DNA from: Betaproteobacteria bacterium
Lineage (GTDB): Bacteria; Pseudomonadota; Gammaproteobacteria; Burkholderiales; Casimicrobiaceae
Reading direction: 5' to 3'
DNA: 8,495 bases
NCBI GenBank assembly: GCA_025355395.1
Contig: JANXZT010000343.1
Span: 1-8,495 of the forward strand
Part shown: positions 1 through 6,269 of the stretch, one piece after another
Layout: every line of letters begins with the position of its first letter
How positions within the stretch are numbered: the first letter of the stretch is position 1
Made by a program: the position numbers and the translations under genes
The notes under the pieces: model-generated
The model's database searches: none
What the model was told of the DNA's origin: nothing
The model's input: only the letters and a program-made list of their open reading frames with translations

Positions 1-2
1 CG

Positions 3-1082
3 GGCATCGGCGCATCTCTACTGACGCTCACCCGTGGTCTCGCCCGCTTTGTCAGCCAGGAGGCGTTCGTCGGCATTCTCTACGTCGTCGCGACCGCGGC
101 GACGATTTTGGTGGTCGACCGCGCGCCGCAGGGCGCGGAGCACGTCAAGAGAATCCTGCTGGGCAGCATCCTCACGGTGTCCCCTGCGGAGGTGGCCAAG
201 CTCATTTCGCTTTACGCCGCGATCGGCGTTTTCCACTGGTTCGCGCGCGGGCCACTGCTTGCGGTCTCGAGCACGACGACGCCTGCCGGACGGAGCGTGT
301 TCACGGTGTCGGTCTGGGATTTTCTTTTTTTCCTGTCGTTCGGCATCGTGGTGGCAAGCTCGGTGACGACGGCGGGTGTGCTGTTGGTGTTCAGTTTTTT
401 GATCGTACCCGCCGTCATCGGCTCTATTTTTTCGGCAAGGATGAACGTCGTGCTGGCGATAGCCTGGGGCGTGGGAATTGTCGCCAGCGCGGCCGGTCTT
501 GCGGGCTCGTATGTATTCGATCTGCCGACGGGCGCGGCCATGGTGACGGCGTTCGCTCTTTTTCTTGTGCTTGCGGGCGTTGCCAAGGCGCTGGTGTTTG
601 TCGGCCCGCTGCAGCGCAGCGCAAATCTGCGTTTTGCCGTCCTTGCCGTGCTTGCACTGACGCTTGTTCTGAGCTCTGCGTCGAGCCTGTGGTTGTTGGT
701 CAACCCGACGGCCGATCAACCGCTTGCGGCAATTTTCGAAGACGCGAGCGGGCTCGGCCCGGTGCATTTCCTTAGCGCGAGCGATCGCGAGATCTTCGAT
801 AGCGCTGCGCGCGATACGGTGCGCTTTCAAGGCGAGGTCGACCAACTCAATGCCAGGGAGAGATCCGCGCGCATTCAGGGCGCGCCTTTGTCCGACGACG
901 AGATACGGCGCATCGCGTCGTATCAACAAAGCTTCAACGAGATGGCGCGCGGAGAGCGTTTTGTGCAGGACGTGCTGCGAGGGAAGGCGCGTAAGCGAGA
1001 AGCGTGGATCGTCGGATTGCCTGTCGCAGCGATCTCGCTGGTCGGGCTTGTCGTGCTGGCCAGGCGCTTATGGGCGAAGTAG
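3..1082 (+). CDS. Metal ABC transporter permease, ABC-3 family (5' end outside the window)
   Basis: This is the membrane permease of an ABC-3 family importer (ZnuB/MntB/TroC type), which carries Zn, Mn or Fe across the inner membrane with a binding protein and an ATPase that must lie outside the window. The frame is already open at base 3, so the start is missing; 359 residues are visible. Several hydrophobic helices are seen. Two stretches match the family: SVTTAGVLLVFSFLIVPA (visible residues about 120-137) and DLPTGAAMVTAFALFL (about 173-188). After the core come about 100 mostly polar, charged residues (about 233-335), then one last hydrophobic helix and RRLWAK at the end. That segment is beyond the usual family core and is probably periplasmic. 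The TAG stop (1080-1082) overlaps the first two bases of a 20-bp inverted repeat. The metal cannot be told from this part. Confidence 0.85.
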   Translation, partial: GIGASLLTLTRGLARFVSQEAFVGILYVVATAATILVVDRAPQGAEHVKRILLGSILTVSPAEVAKLISLYAAIGVFHWFARGPLLAVSSTTTPAGRSVFTVSVWDFLFFLSFGIVVASSVTTAGVLLVFSFLIVPAVIGSIFSARMNVVLAIAWGVGIVASAAGLAGSYVFDLPTGAAMVTAFALFLVLAGVAKALVFVGPLQRSANLRFAVLAVLALTLVLSSASSLWLLVNPTADQPLAAIFEDASGLGPVHFLSASDREIFDSAARDTVRFQGEVDQLNARERSARIQGAPLSDDEIRRIASYQQSFNEMARGERFVQDVLRGKARKREAWIVGLPVAAISLVGLVVLARRLWAK

Positions 1083-1184
1083 GGTCAGACTCGACTTTCT
1101 TGGCCTCTCCACAAAGAAAACGGCGCCCCGAGGGCGCCATATTCCTGCCGTGGACCGCGGAGGCAGAAAGTCGAGTCTGACCCT
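1081..1184. repeat. 104-bp element with perfect 20-bp terminal inverted repeats
   Basis: The left arm AGGGTCAGACTCGACTTTCT (1081-1100) and the right arm (1165-1184) are exact reverse complements. Inside them, GCCTC (1103-1107) and TCCAC (1108-1112) pair with GAGGC (1160-1164) and GTGGA (1150-1154), with small bulges. A 7-bp GC hairpin (1122-1138) lies at the centre. The whole stretch could therefore fold as one long interrupted hairpin or a cruciform. From memory, GGGTCAGA-TCGAC-type motifs recur in proteobacterial genomes near REP-associated (Y1) transposases. That suggests a small non-autonomous element, but no transposase is present here and no target-site duplication was found. Confidence 0.8.
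1113..1138 (-). terminator. Rho-independent terminator of fccAB
   Basis: Read on the minus strand, a perfect 7-bp stem GGCGCCC / GGGCGCC (1132-1138 and 1122-1128 on the plus strand) with a 3-base loop is followed by GTTTTCTTT. That is a classic GC stem plus U-rich tail, about 50 bases after the fccB stop. On the plus strand the stem is followed only by ATATTCC, so termination of the permease transcript here would be weaker. The terminator lies inside the inverted-repeat element. Confidence 0.75.
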
Positions 1185-1188
1185 GCTT

Positions 1189-2481
1189 TCAGGCGAGCAT
1201 GTCCGCCCAGATGTTCTTTGCCCAGTTGAACGCGTAGCGGCCCTCGACCTCGCTCATCGCCGATGAGACGCCGCCCGAGCCCGGCACCGGCAGCATCGTC
1301 TTCTTCTCCTTGTCGTACTGGTGCACCGAGCAGACGTGGACGACGTCCTTGTCGGTGATAAAGCTGTAGCAGGTATTGGTGAGCACCGGCGTCGGGTTCG
1401 GCGCCTGACCCGAGAGCAGCGCGACGACCGCCGCCGCGCAGACCTTCGCATGCTGGTTCGCCATGTGGCCCGACTTGGGCATCCCCATCGCGATCTGGAT
1501 CGCATCCCCGAGGATGTGAACGTTCTTCACCTTGACCGACTCGAAGGTCAGGAAGTCAACTTCGCACCAGCGATCGTTGGCGGTGACGACACCCGCCGAT
1601 CGCGCGATGGCGGCGGCGCGCTGCGGCGGCACGACATTCAATACGTCGGCCTTGACGCTGTCCTGTACGTCGAACTTCGCGGTTCGCGTCGCGACGTCCA
1701 CATCGGTGAGCACGTGGTTCGGCCGGTACTCGACGATGCCCTTGTATTCTTCTGCCCACGCCTTCTTGAACAGCGGCCCTTTCGACGTCACGTCGCCGTT
1801 GCCGTCGAGGATCAGCACCTTCGATTTCGGTTTTGCGCGCTTGAAATACCACGCGACCTGGCACGCACGTTCGTACGGCCCGGGCGGGCAGCGGTACGGT
1901 GCGACCGGAATCGAGATCGCGTAAACGCCGCCGTCGGCCATCGCCACCAACTGGTTGCGCAGCGCCACGGTCTGCGCGCCCGCCTCCCATGCGTGCAGGA
2001 TCTTCGCCTGCGCGTCGGCGTTGTCGAGCGCGGGTACCTTGTCCCACATGAAGTCGATGGCAGGCGACAGGATCAGTCGGTCGTAGGGCAACTCGCCGCC
2101 GCCCGCGAGCCTTACCGTTCGCTTGTCGGTATCGACGGCCGTCGCCATATCCTTGACCATCTTGACGCCGTGCCGCTTCGTCAGGTTGTCGTAGCTCACC
2201 GTGACGTCGGCGATCTGTTTGCTGCCGCCGAGCACGAGGTTCGAGACCGGGCACGAAATGAATTCCGGATTCGGCTCGACGACGGTCACGTCGACCCCGC
2301 CGTCGCTCCACATGCGGATGTGCTTGGCCGCGGTGGCGCCGCCATACCCGCCGCCGACGACGACGACCTTGCCACCCGCGCCGCCGCCCATCGTCGCGCA
2401 TCCGGGTAACCCGGACATCGCCGCCGTTCCAAAACCCGCGGCGCCGAGCGCCTGCAGGAAGTCACGTCGCTGAATGCTCAT
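1189..2481 (-). CDS. fccB: Flavocytochrome c sulfide dehydrogenase, flavoprotein subunit (FccB/SoxF)
   Basis: This 430-residue FAD subunit oxidises sulfide to sulfur or polysulfide in the periplasm and passes electrons to its cytochrome partner. A twin-arginine signal (RRDFLQ, residues 5-10) starts the protein, followed by a possible but non-standard lipobox LPGC (Cys28). KVVVVGGGYGGATAAK (38-53) is the FAD-binding Rossmann loop. Cys77 in NPEFISCPVSN aligns with Cys42 of Allochromatium FccB, which binds FAD covalently. Cys198 (APYRCPPGPYERA) and Cys371 (TNTCYS) match its redox-active disulfide. All three are present, so the enzyme should be active. The C-terminal part fits the FCSD flavin-binding domain. 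The start at 2481 is chosen because GAGGGAG precedes it and the Tat signal begins there; the frame stays open to 2922, but that extension overlaps fccA. Eleven bases separate it from fccA, so the two are co-transcribed. Confidence 0.95.
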   Translation of the reverse strand: MSIQRRDFLQALGAAGFGTAAMSGLPGCATMGGGAGGKVVVVGGGYGGATAAKHIRMWSDGGVDVTVVEPNPEFISCPVSNLVLGGSKQIADVTVSYDNLTKRHGVKMVKDMATAVDTDKRTVRLAGGGELPYDRLILSPAIDFMWDKVPALDNADAQAKILHAWEAGAQTVALRNQLVAMADGGVYAISIPVAPYRCPPGPYERACQVAWYFKRAKPKSKVLILDGNGDVTSKGPLFKKAWAEEYKGIVEYRPNHVLTDVDVATRTAKFDVQDSVKADVLNVVPPQRAAAIARSAGVVTANDRWCEVDFLTFESVKVKNVHILGDAIQIAMGMPKSGHMANQHAKVCAAAVVALLSGQAPNPTPVLTNTCYSFITDKDVVHVCSVHQYDKEKKTMLPVPGSGGVSSAMSEVEGRYAFNWAKNIWADMLA

Positions 2482-2492
2482 GGTCGTCTCCC

Positions 2493-2807
2493 TCACTTCG
2501 CTTTCTGCGCCGCGAACCAGCCGGCCACCAACTGGATTTGCTCGTCGGAGTAGCCCTTCGCCAGCTGGTGCATGACCGTCGCCGGCTTCGCGCCGCTTTT
2601 GAAGTCCTGCATCTTGCGCACGATCTCGTCCTTCGGCTTGCCGGCGAGCGATTCGACTTCGCCGACGCTGACACCGTTTGTTCCGTGGCAGGTGGCACAG
2701 GTGGCGGCGAGGCTGCGACCGAGGTTGGGGTCGCTGCCCTGCGCCGTGGCGTGGACTGCGCCCAGGGCGGCAACGGTGGCCGCCAGAACGATGGGAATGG
2801 TACGCAC
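2493..2807 (-). CDS. fccA: Monoheme cytochrome c subunit of sulfide dehydrogenase (FccA-like)
   Basis: This is a small class I cytochrome c of 104 residues, the likely electron acceptor of FccB. A Sec signal peptide covers about residues 1-23 (MRTIPIVLAATVAALGAVHA, then TAQ). The heme site is CATCH (37-41). Met79 in GAKPATVMHQLAKGYSD is the probable axial ligand, in a sequence setting typical of FccA-type domains. The GTG at 2805-2807 is chosen as the start because an AGGAGAG ribosome site lies just before it and the signal peptide begins there; the ATG at 2841-2843 would place arginine-rich residues ahead of the signal and has no such site. With one heme it resembles the short monoheme form (as in green sulfur bacteria) rather than the diheme subunit of purple sulfur bacteria. 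It is first in the operon, directly before fccB. Confidence 0.92.
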   Translation of the reverse strand: MRTIPIVLAATVAALGAVHATAQGSDPNLGRSLAATCATCHGTNGVSVGEVESLAGKPKDEIVRKMQDFKSGAKPATVMHQLAKGYSDEQIQLVAGWFAAQKAK

Positions 2808-2811
2808 GTAG

Positions 2812-2818
2812 CTCTCCT
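2812..2818 (-). promoter_or_regulatory. Ribosome binding site deciding the fccA GTG start
   Basis: On the minus strand AGGAGAG is followed by CTAC and then GTG. This near-perfect Shine-Dalgarno spacing selects the GTG at 2807 over the upstream ATG at 2843. Confidence 0.85.
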
Positions 2819-2828
2819 GGTGTCGGCT

Positions 2829-2853
2829 GCGCGGCGGACGCATGCCGCCGCGC
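2829..2853 (-). promoter_or_regulatory. GC-rich hairpin in the fccA leader
   Basis: GCGCGGCGG (2829-2837) and CCGCCGCGC (2845-2853) form a perfect 9-bp stem with a 7-base loop, ending 11 bases upstream of the fccA ribosome site. The same 2844-2850 segment (GCCGCCG) could instead pair with CGGCGGC at 2874-2880. No U-run follows, so it is not a standard terminator. A role in mRNA stability or leader control is only inference. Confidence 0.4.
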
Positions 2854-3086
2854 GTGCCGTTGATTTCGCCGCACGGCGGCGCGCAATGACAGTATTAGGC
2901 ACGTTAGGGCGAGCGCATGCAATCCCCACCGCGAAGCCGCTACATTCGGCCTTCAATACCGAAACCCGGTCGGTCATCCAAGCGACGACCGCTCACTGAC
3001 GTTATCATCCTGGCGAAAGCGAGCAGAGGGAGTACGTTTGCTTCTTCCCTGTTTCGCCGATGCCAAATGACCGCGCTCGACGGGAG

Positions 3087-3116
3087 TAGTCAAAGGCCTG
3101 AGCAGGCGGCTATACA
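3087..3116 (+). promoter_or_regulatory. Weak candidate promoter of dctP
   Basis: TAGTCA (3087-3092) and TATACA (3111-3116) each match four of six sigma-70 consensus bases with an 18-base spacer, about 80 bases ahead of the dctP start. The match is modest and could be chance. Confidence 0.25.
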
Positions 3117-3195
3117 TCGAATGCAGGGTTCCTTAGAATCCTTCGCCACGGGTCACCCACCGGGTTGCCCAGTTGCCCTCGACAGGAGAATACCC

Positions 3196-4185
3196 ATGCG
3201 GCCATCGCGGCTGTTTGTTGCACTTGCAATTGGCATCGGCGCCGTATCCGCGCTGCTGTCCGGCACGCCCGCCGTAGCGCAGACCGCCATGAAAATGAAC
3301 ATTTCGCTGGCGCAGAATTCGCACTATGGGGTGGCCGTAGACACGTTCGCGAAGGAAGTCGAGCGCCGCACCAACGGCCGATACAAGATTCAGAACTTCT
3401 ACGCGGGCGCACTCGGCGCCGAGCGGGAATCGATCGAAGGCGTGCAGATCGGAACGCTCGATATCACCCTCACGTCGACGGGTCCCATCCCCAACTTCGT
3501 CCCCGAAGTGGCGATCCTCGATATTCCCTTCTTGTTCCGCGACTACGCGCAAGCGCGCGCCGTGCTGGACGGGCCGATCGGTCAGGATCTCTTGCAGAAG
3601 TTTCCCGCCAAGGGAATCGTGGCCCTGGGCTGGGCCGAAAACGGCTTCCGCCACATGACCAACAGCAAGCATGCGGTGAATGCCCCCGACGATCTTCGCG
3701 GTCTCAAGATGCGAACGATGGAAAACCCCATCCACATCCAGGCATACAAGCAGTTCGGCATACTGCCGACGCCAATGGCGTTCACGGAAGTATTCACGGC
3801 ACTGCAGCAAGGCACGGTCGACGGCCAGGAGAACCCGCTCTCGGTCATCACCGCCGCCAAGCTCGATCAGGTGCAGAAGTACCTGTCGCTCACCGGGCAC
3901 GTATATTCGCCCGCGCTCATCCTGATGAACAAGGGTCAGTGGGACAAGCTGTCCGCGCTCGACAAGCAGGCATTTCTCGATTCCGCCAGGGAGGCGATCA
4001 AGGTCAACCGCGCGCGCGTCGATGAGGACGAGGGCAAGGCGGTCGCCGATCTCCGCAGCAAAGGGATGAACGTCGTGGAGGCAGTCGACAAGGCGAAATT
4101 CCAGGCGAGCCTCGCACCCGTCTACGCCGAATTCGGCAAGCGCTTCGGCCAGGAAAATATCGACCGGATCCGTAACTACCGCTGA
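3196..4185 (+). CDS. dctP: TRAP transporter substrate-binding protein, DctP family
   Basis: This 329-residue periplasmic receptor captures an organic acid and delivers it to the DctQM membrane unit. The Sec signal runs over about residues 1-29 (cleavage near PAVAQ-TA). The mature part begins in family style (MKMNISLAQNSHYG). Key binding residues are visible: Arg152 (GFRHMTN), Arg173 (LKMRTMENP) and Asn213 (DGQENP), whose spacing matches SiaP Arg127, Arg147 and Asn187. Arg173 is expected to form the salt bridge to the substrate carboxylate. Length is typical of the family. The start is fixed by AGGAGAA five bases before the ATG and by the signal peptide; the upstream frame extension to 2917 is rejected. 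It lies tail to tail with dctM, only 41 bases apart, so it is not in one operon with its membrane partners. The exact ligand is unknown. Confidence 0.95.
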   Translation: MRPSRLFVALAIGIGAVSALLSGTPAVAQTAMKMNISLAQNSHYGVAVDTFAKEVERRTNGRYKIQNFYAGALGAERESIEGVQIGTLDITLTSTGPIPNFVPEVAILDIPFLFRDYAQARAVLDGPIGQDLLQKFPAKGIVALGWAENGFRHMTNSKHAVNAPDDLRGLKMRTMENPIHIQAYKQFGILPTPMAFTEVFTALQQGTVDGQENPLSVITAAKLDQVQKYLSLTGHVYSPALILMNKGQWDKLSALDKQAFLDSAREAIKVNRARVDEDEGKAVADLRSKGMNVVEAVDKAKFQASLAPVYAEFGKRFGQENIDRIRNYR

Positions 4186-4226
4186 TTCGTCGCGTCTCGG
4201 CGATGCTCCGTTAGCGCGCGCCATCG

Positions 4227-5510
4227 TCATTTGTGGAACAGCGACGGAAGCCACGTGCTGATGCCGGGAACGAAGGAGAGGAGCACCAGCACCGCGATCT
4301 GCGCCCACATGAACGGCCAGAGCTCGGCCACCATGCGCGTCAGCGGCACCCGGGCCACCACCGACGTCACGAACAGCAGCCCGCCCACGGGTGGCGTGAT
4401 CATGCCCATGGTCAGGTTGACGATCACGATGATGCCGAACTGCAAATCGCTGATGCCCAGGGCATGGGCAATGGGGGCAAGGATCGGCACCAGCACTACG
4501 ATCCCCGGCAGAGGCTCGATGAAGATGCCGAACGCCAGCAGCAACACATTGACCGCCAGCAGGAAGGCAATGGGACTGAGCTTCAAGCCAACGATGAATG
4601 CGGTCAGGTCCTGCGGCACCCGGGAGACGGTCAGGACCCACGCGAACGCCGCCGACATCGCCACGATAACGAGCACCGAAGCCGTCATCAACGCCGAGCG
4701 GGAGAGAATGCCGGGCAGCATGTGCCACTGGAGCGACCCGTAGATGACGCGCCCGGCGAAGAGCGCGTAGAACACCGCGACCACGCTCGCCTCGGTCGGC
4801 GTGAAGGCGCCCGACACGATGCCACCCAGGATCAGCACCGGCAGCACCAGCGCCGGTATCGCCCGCCAGGTGTTGCGCAGGTAATCGCGCCAACCGAGAT
4901 CCTCGACCACGCCGCGATAGTTCCGCCGCACGGAAATCACGTGATTGATGGCTGCCATCGCGACGGCGATCACGATGCCCGGCATTACCCCCGCAATCAT
5001 GAGGCCGATCAGATCGATCTCCGGGTAGGCAAATGCATAGATGATCATGCTGATCGAAGGCGGGATGATCGGGCCGAGGATCGACACCGCCGCCGTGAGC
5101 GCGGCGGCATATTCAGGGCGATAGCCGTCCTTGCGCATCATCCGGATCATGATCGCGCCGGGTCCGGCCGCGTCCGCGAGCGCCGAGCCGCTGATGCCCG
5201 AGAAAAACGTGATCGCGAGGATGTTGGTGTGTCCGAGGCCGCCGCGGAAGCGGCCGACAAACTGCGAGGCGAAACGGAGCAGCACCTCGGACAACGCGCC
5301 GCCGGTCATGAGCTCCGCGGTAAGGATGAAAAATGGAACCGCCAGCAGCGCGAAAATGTCGATGCCGCTGAAGGCGTACTTCGGCAGCGCGATAAGCGGG
5401 AGGCTCCCGTTCACCAGGATGGCCGCGAGCGTTGCGCCGCCGAGAGCGAAAGCGACCGGAATCCCCAGCAGCAGCAGCAGGATGCAGGCAATGAAAAGCG
5501 TGGCGACCAT
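4227..5510 (-). CDS. dctM: TRAP transporter large permease, DctM family
   Basis: This is the 427-residue large membrane subunit of the TRAP transporter, which moves the substrate in with a sodium gradient. It is hydrophobic throughout, with many transmembrane helices. Family hallmarks include the N-terminal GIPVAFALGG (15-24), FFSGISGSALADAAGPG (101-117) and MGMITPPVGG (368-377); full length is normal. Its ATG shares one base with the TAA stop of dctQ (TAATG), showing translational coupling. No strong ribosome site is seen before it. The stop faces the dctP stop across 41 bases, in which I see no good terminator, so overlapping antisense transcription is possible. Confidence 0.96.
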   Translation of the reverse strand: MVATLFIACILLLLLGIPVAFALGGATLAAILVNGSLPLIALPKYAFSGIDIFALLAVPFFILTAELMTGGALSEVLLRFASQFVGRFRGGLGHTNILAITFFSGISGSALADAAGPGAIMIRMMRKDGYRPEYAAALTAAVSILGPIIPPSISMIIYAFAYPEIDLIGLMIAGVMPGIVIAVAMAAINHVISVRRNYRGVVEDLGWRDYLRNTWRAIPALVLPVLILGGIVSGAFTPTEASVVAVFYALFAGRVIYGSLQWHMLPGILSRSALMTASVLVIVAMSAAFAWVLTVSRVPQDLTAFIVGLKLSPIAFLLAVNVLLLAFGIFIEPLPGIVVLVPILAPIAHALGISDLQFGIIVIVNLTMGMITPPVGGLLFVTSVVARVPLTRMVAELWPFMWAQIAVLVLLSFVPGISTWLPSLFHK

Positions 5511-6019
5511 TACATCTTCGCCGCGTCGGCGTCGAATTCAGCGTCAGCAAGAAACGCGCGCCGCCGCACGTAGGGCGCCGCCATGAACAGCAGGTGCGCG
5601 ATCATGAGTGCGAACCCGATGGGCATCGCGAGATAGACCGCTCCGATGGGCACGCCCATCACCGGCGTGGTCTGGCTCCAGGTGCGCAGTGTATAGACGA
5701 TGCCGAGCCACACCATGACCCCGAAAAAGGCGAGCAGCCCAACCAAGATGAATGCACGGATGGCCACCGCGTGCGCCGGGAGGCGCTCCTGAAGCGTATC
5801 GATGCCGATGTGGCCGCCGTAGCGCATCACGAGGCCGCTGCCCAGGAAGGTGAGCCAGATCATGAGGTAGCGTGATACCTCCTCGACCCAGAGGATGGAA
5901 TTGCCGCTGACATACCTCAACACGACGTTCGCGAACACCATGATCGCCATCGCGGCGAGAATGCCGATCACGGCATAGCGATTGAGGCGGATCAGCCAAC
6001 GATCGAACAGGTCGAACAT
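5510..6019 (-). CDS. dctQ: TRAP transporter small permease, DctQ family
   Basis: This is the 169-residue small membrane subunit, which joins DctM and helps dock the DctP receptor. Four transmembrane helices are visible at about residues 15-36, 49-66, 87-109 and 126-149. The family stretches WVEEVSRYLMIWLTFLGS (44-61) and VYLAMPIGFALM (128-139) are present. The ATG at 6017-6019 is chosen because GGAG precedes it at proper distance and MFDLFDRW is a natural DctQ N terminus; the frame runs upstream to 6118, but the added residues are arginine-rich and non-homologous. The last base of its stop is shared with the dctM start, so dctQ and dctM form one operon transcribed away from the CoA-transferase gene. 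Confidence 0.93.
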   Translation of the reverse strand: MFDLFDRWLIRLNRYAVIGILAAMAIMVFANVVLRYVSGNSILWVEEVSRYLMIWLTFLGSGLVMRYGGHIGIDTLQERLPAHAVAIRAFILVGLLAFFGVMVWLGIVYTLRTWSQTTPVMGVPIGAVYLAMPIGFALMIAHLLFMAAPYVRRRAFLADAEFDADAAKM

Positions 6020-6269
6020 GCGGGTCTCCGAGGACGCTGCCGTATCGCGGCCGCGCGGATTGTCGCACGCTTGGCAGGAGCTTTGGCGCCGGCGGCGGCG
6101 GCTTATAATTTCGCGCATCGCTTCCTCGCCGGCCTCCTATGCCTCACCGTTCCGTTGTTATTGCGTCCGCACTCCGCTGCGTCTCCGGTTCGGGGCGACG
6201 GCACTCGCCTTCGATCGCCGCGCTCAGTATGCCGGAGACCACTTCGTCGTCGCCCTCGAAGCACTATCG
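6020..6269. promoter_or_regulatory. Divergent control region between dctQM and the CoA-transferase
   Basis: These 250 bases separate two outward-facing genes. On the plus strand an exact TATAAT lies at 6104-6109. A fair -35 candidate TTGGCG (6083-6088) has a short 15-base spacer. If used, the leader of the CoA-transferase mRNA would be about 155 bases. No clear minus-strand promoter or operator palindrome was recognised. Confidence 0.4.

Larger units (their letters stand above)
2808..3195. other. Non-coding region between divergent fccAB and dctP
   Basis: These 388 bases separate two outward-facing genes. No convincing gene was seen; the dctP frame is open from 2917, but its translation there has no recognisable features. 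The left part carries the GC-rich leader hairpin of fccA. On the minus strand a weak promoter-like pair TTGCAT (2917-2922) and TAATAC (2892-2897) is spaced 19 bases apart. On the plus strand TATCAT (3003-3008) has no good -35 partner, and a weak candidate at 3087-3116 is listed separately. No clear operator was recognised. Confidence 0.6.

Noticed and set aside
1321..2409. 362-residue open frame on the plus strand
   Set aside because: It lies antisense to the well-supported fccB gene and its translation is repetitive Arg/Val/Asp/His with no family match.
1189..2922. 577-residue open frame as a longer FccB
   Set aside because: The extra 147 residues overlap fccA in another frame and have no family features; a ribosome site and Tat signal mark the start at 2481.
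2917..3195. N-terminal extension of DctP
   Set aside because: The signal peptide and AGGAGAA ribosome site place the start at 3196; the upstream residues look like translated non-coding DNA.
4186..4226. Terminator between dctP and dctM
   Set aside because: Only a 5-bp CGATG/CATCG match with a large loop and no U-run was found, which is too weak.
3133..4893. 586-residue open frame on the minus strand
   Set aside because: It crosses dctP in antisense and dctM out of frame, with a composition typical of shadow frames in high-GC DNA.
4233..5573. 446-residue open frame on the plus strand
   Set aside because: It is antisense to dctM, very rich in His, Arg, Asp and Gln, and shows no domain; it is a high-GC shadow frame.
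6020..6118. Longer 202-residue DctQ start
   Set aside because: The added residues are arginine-rich and unlike DctQ; GGAG before the ATG at 6019 and the natural N terminus favour the shorter form.
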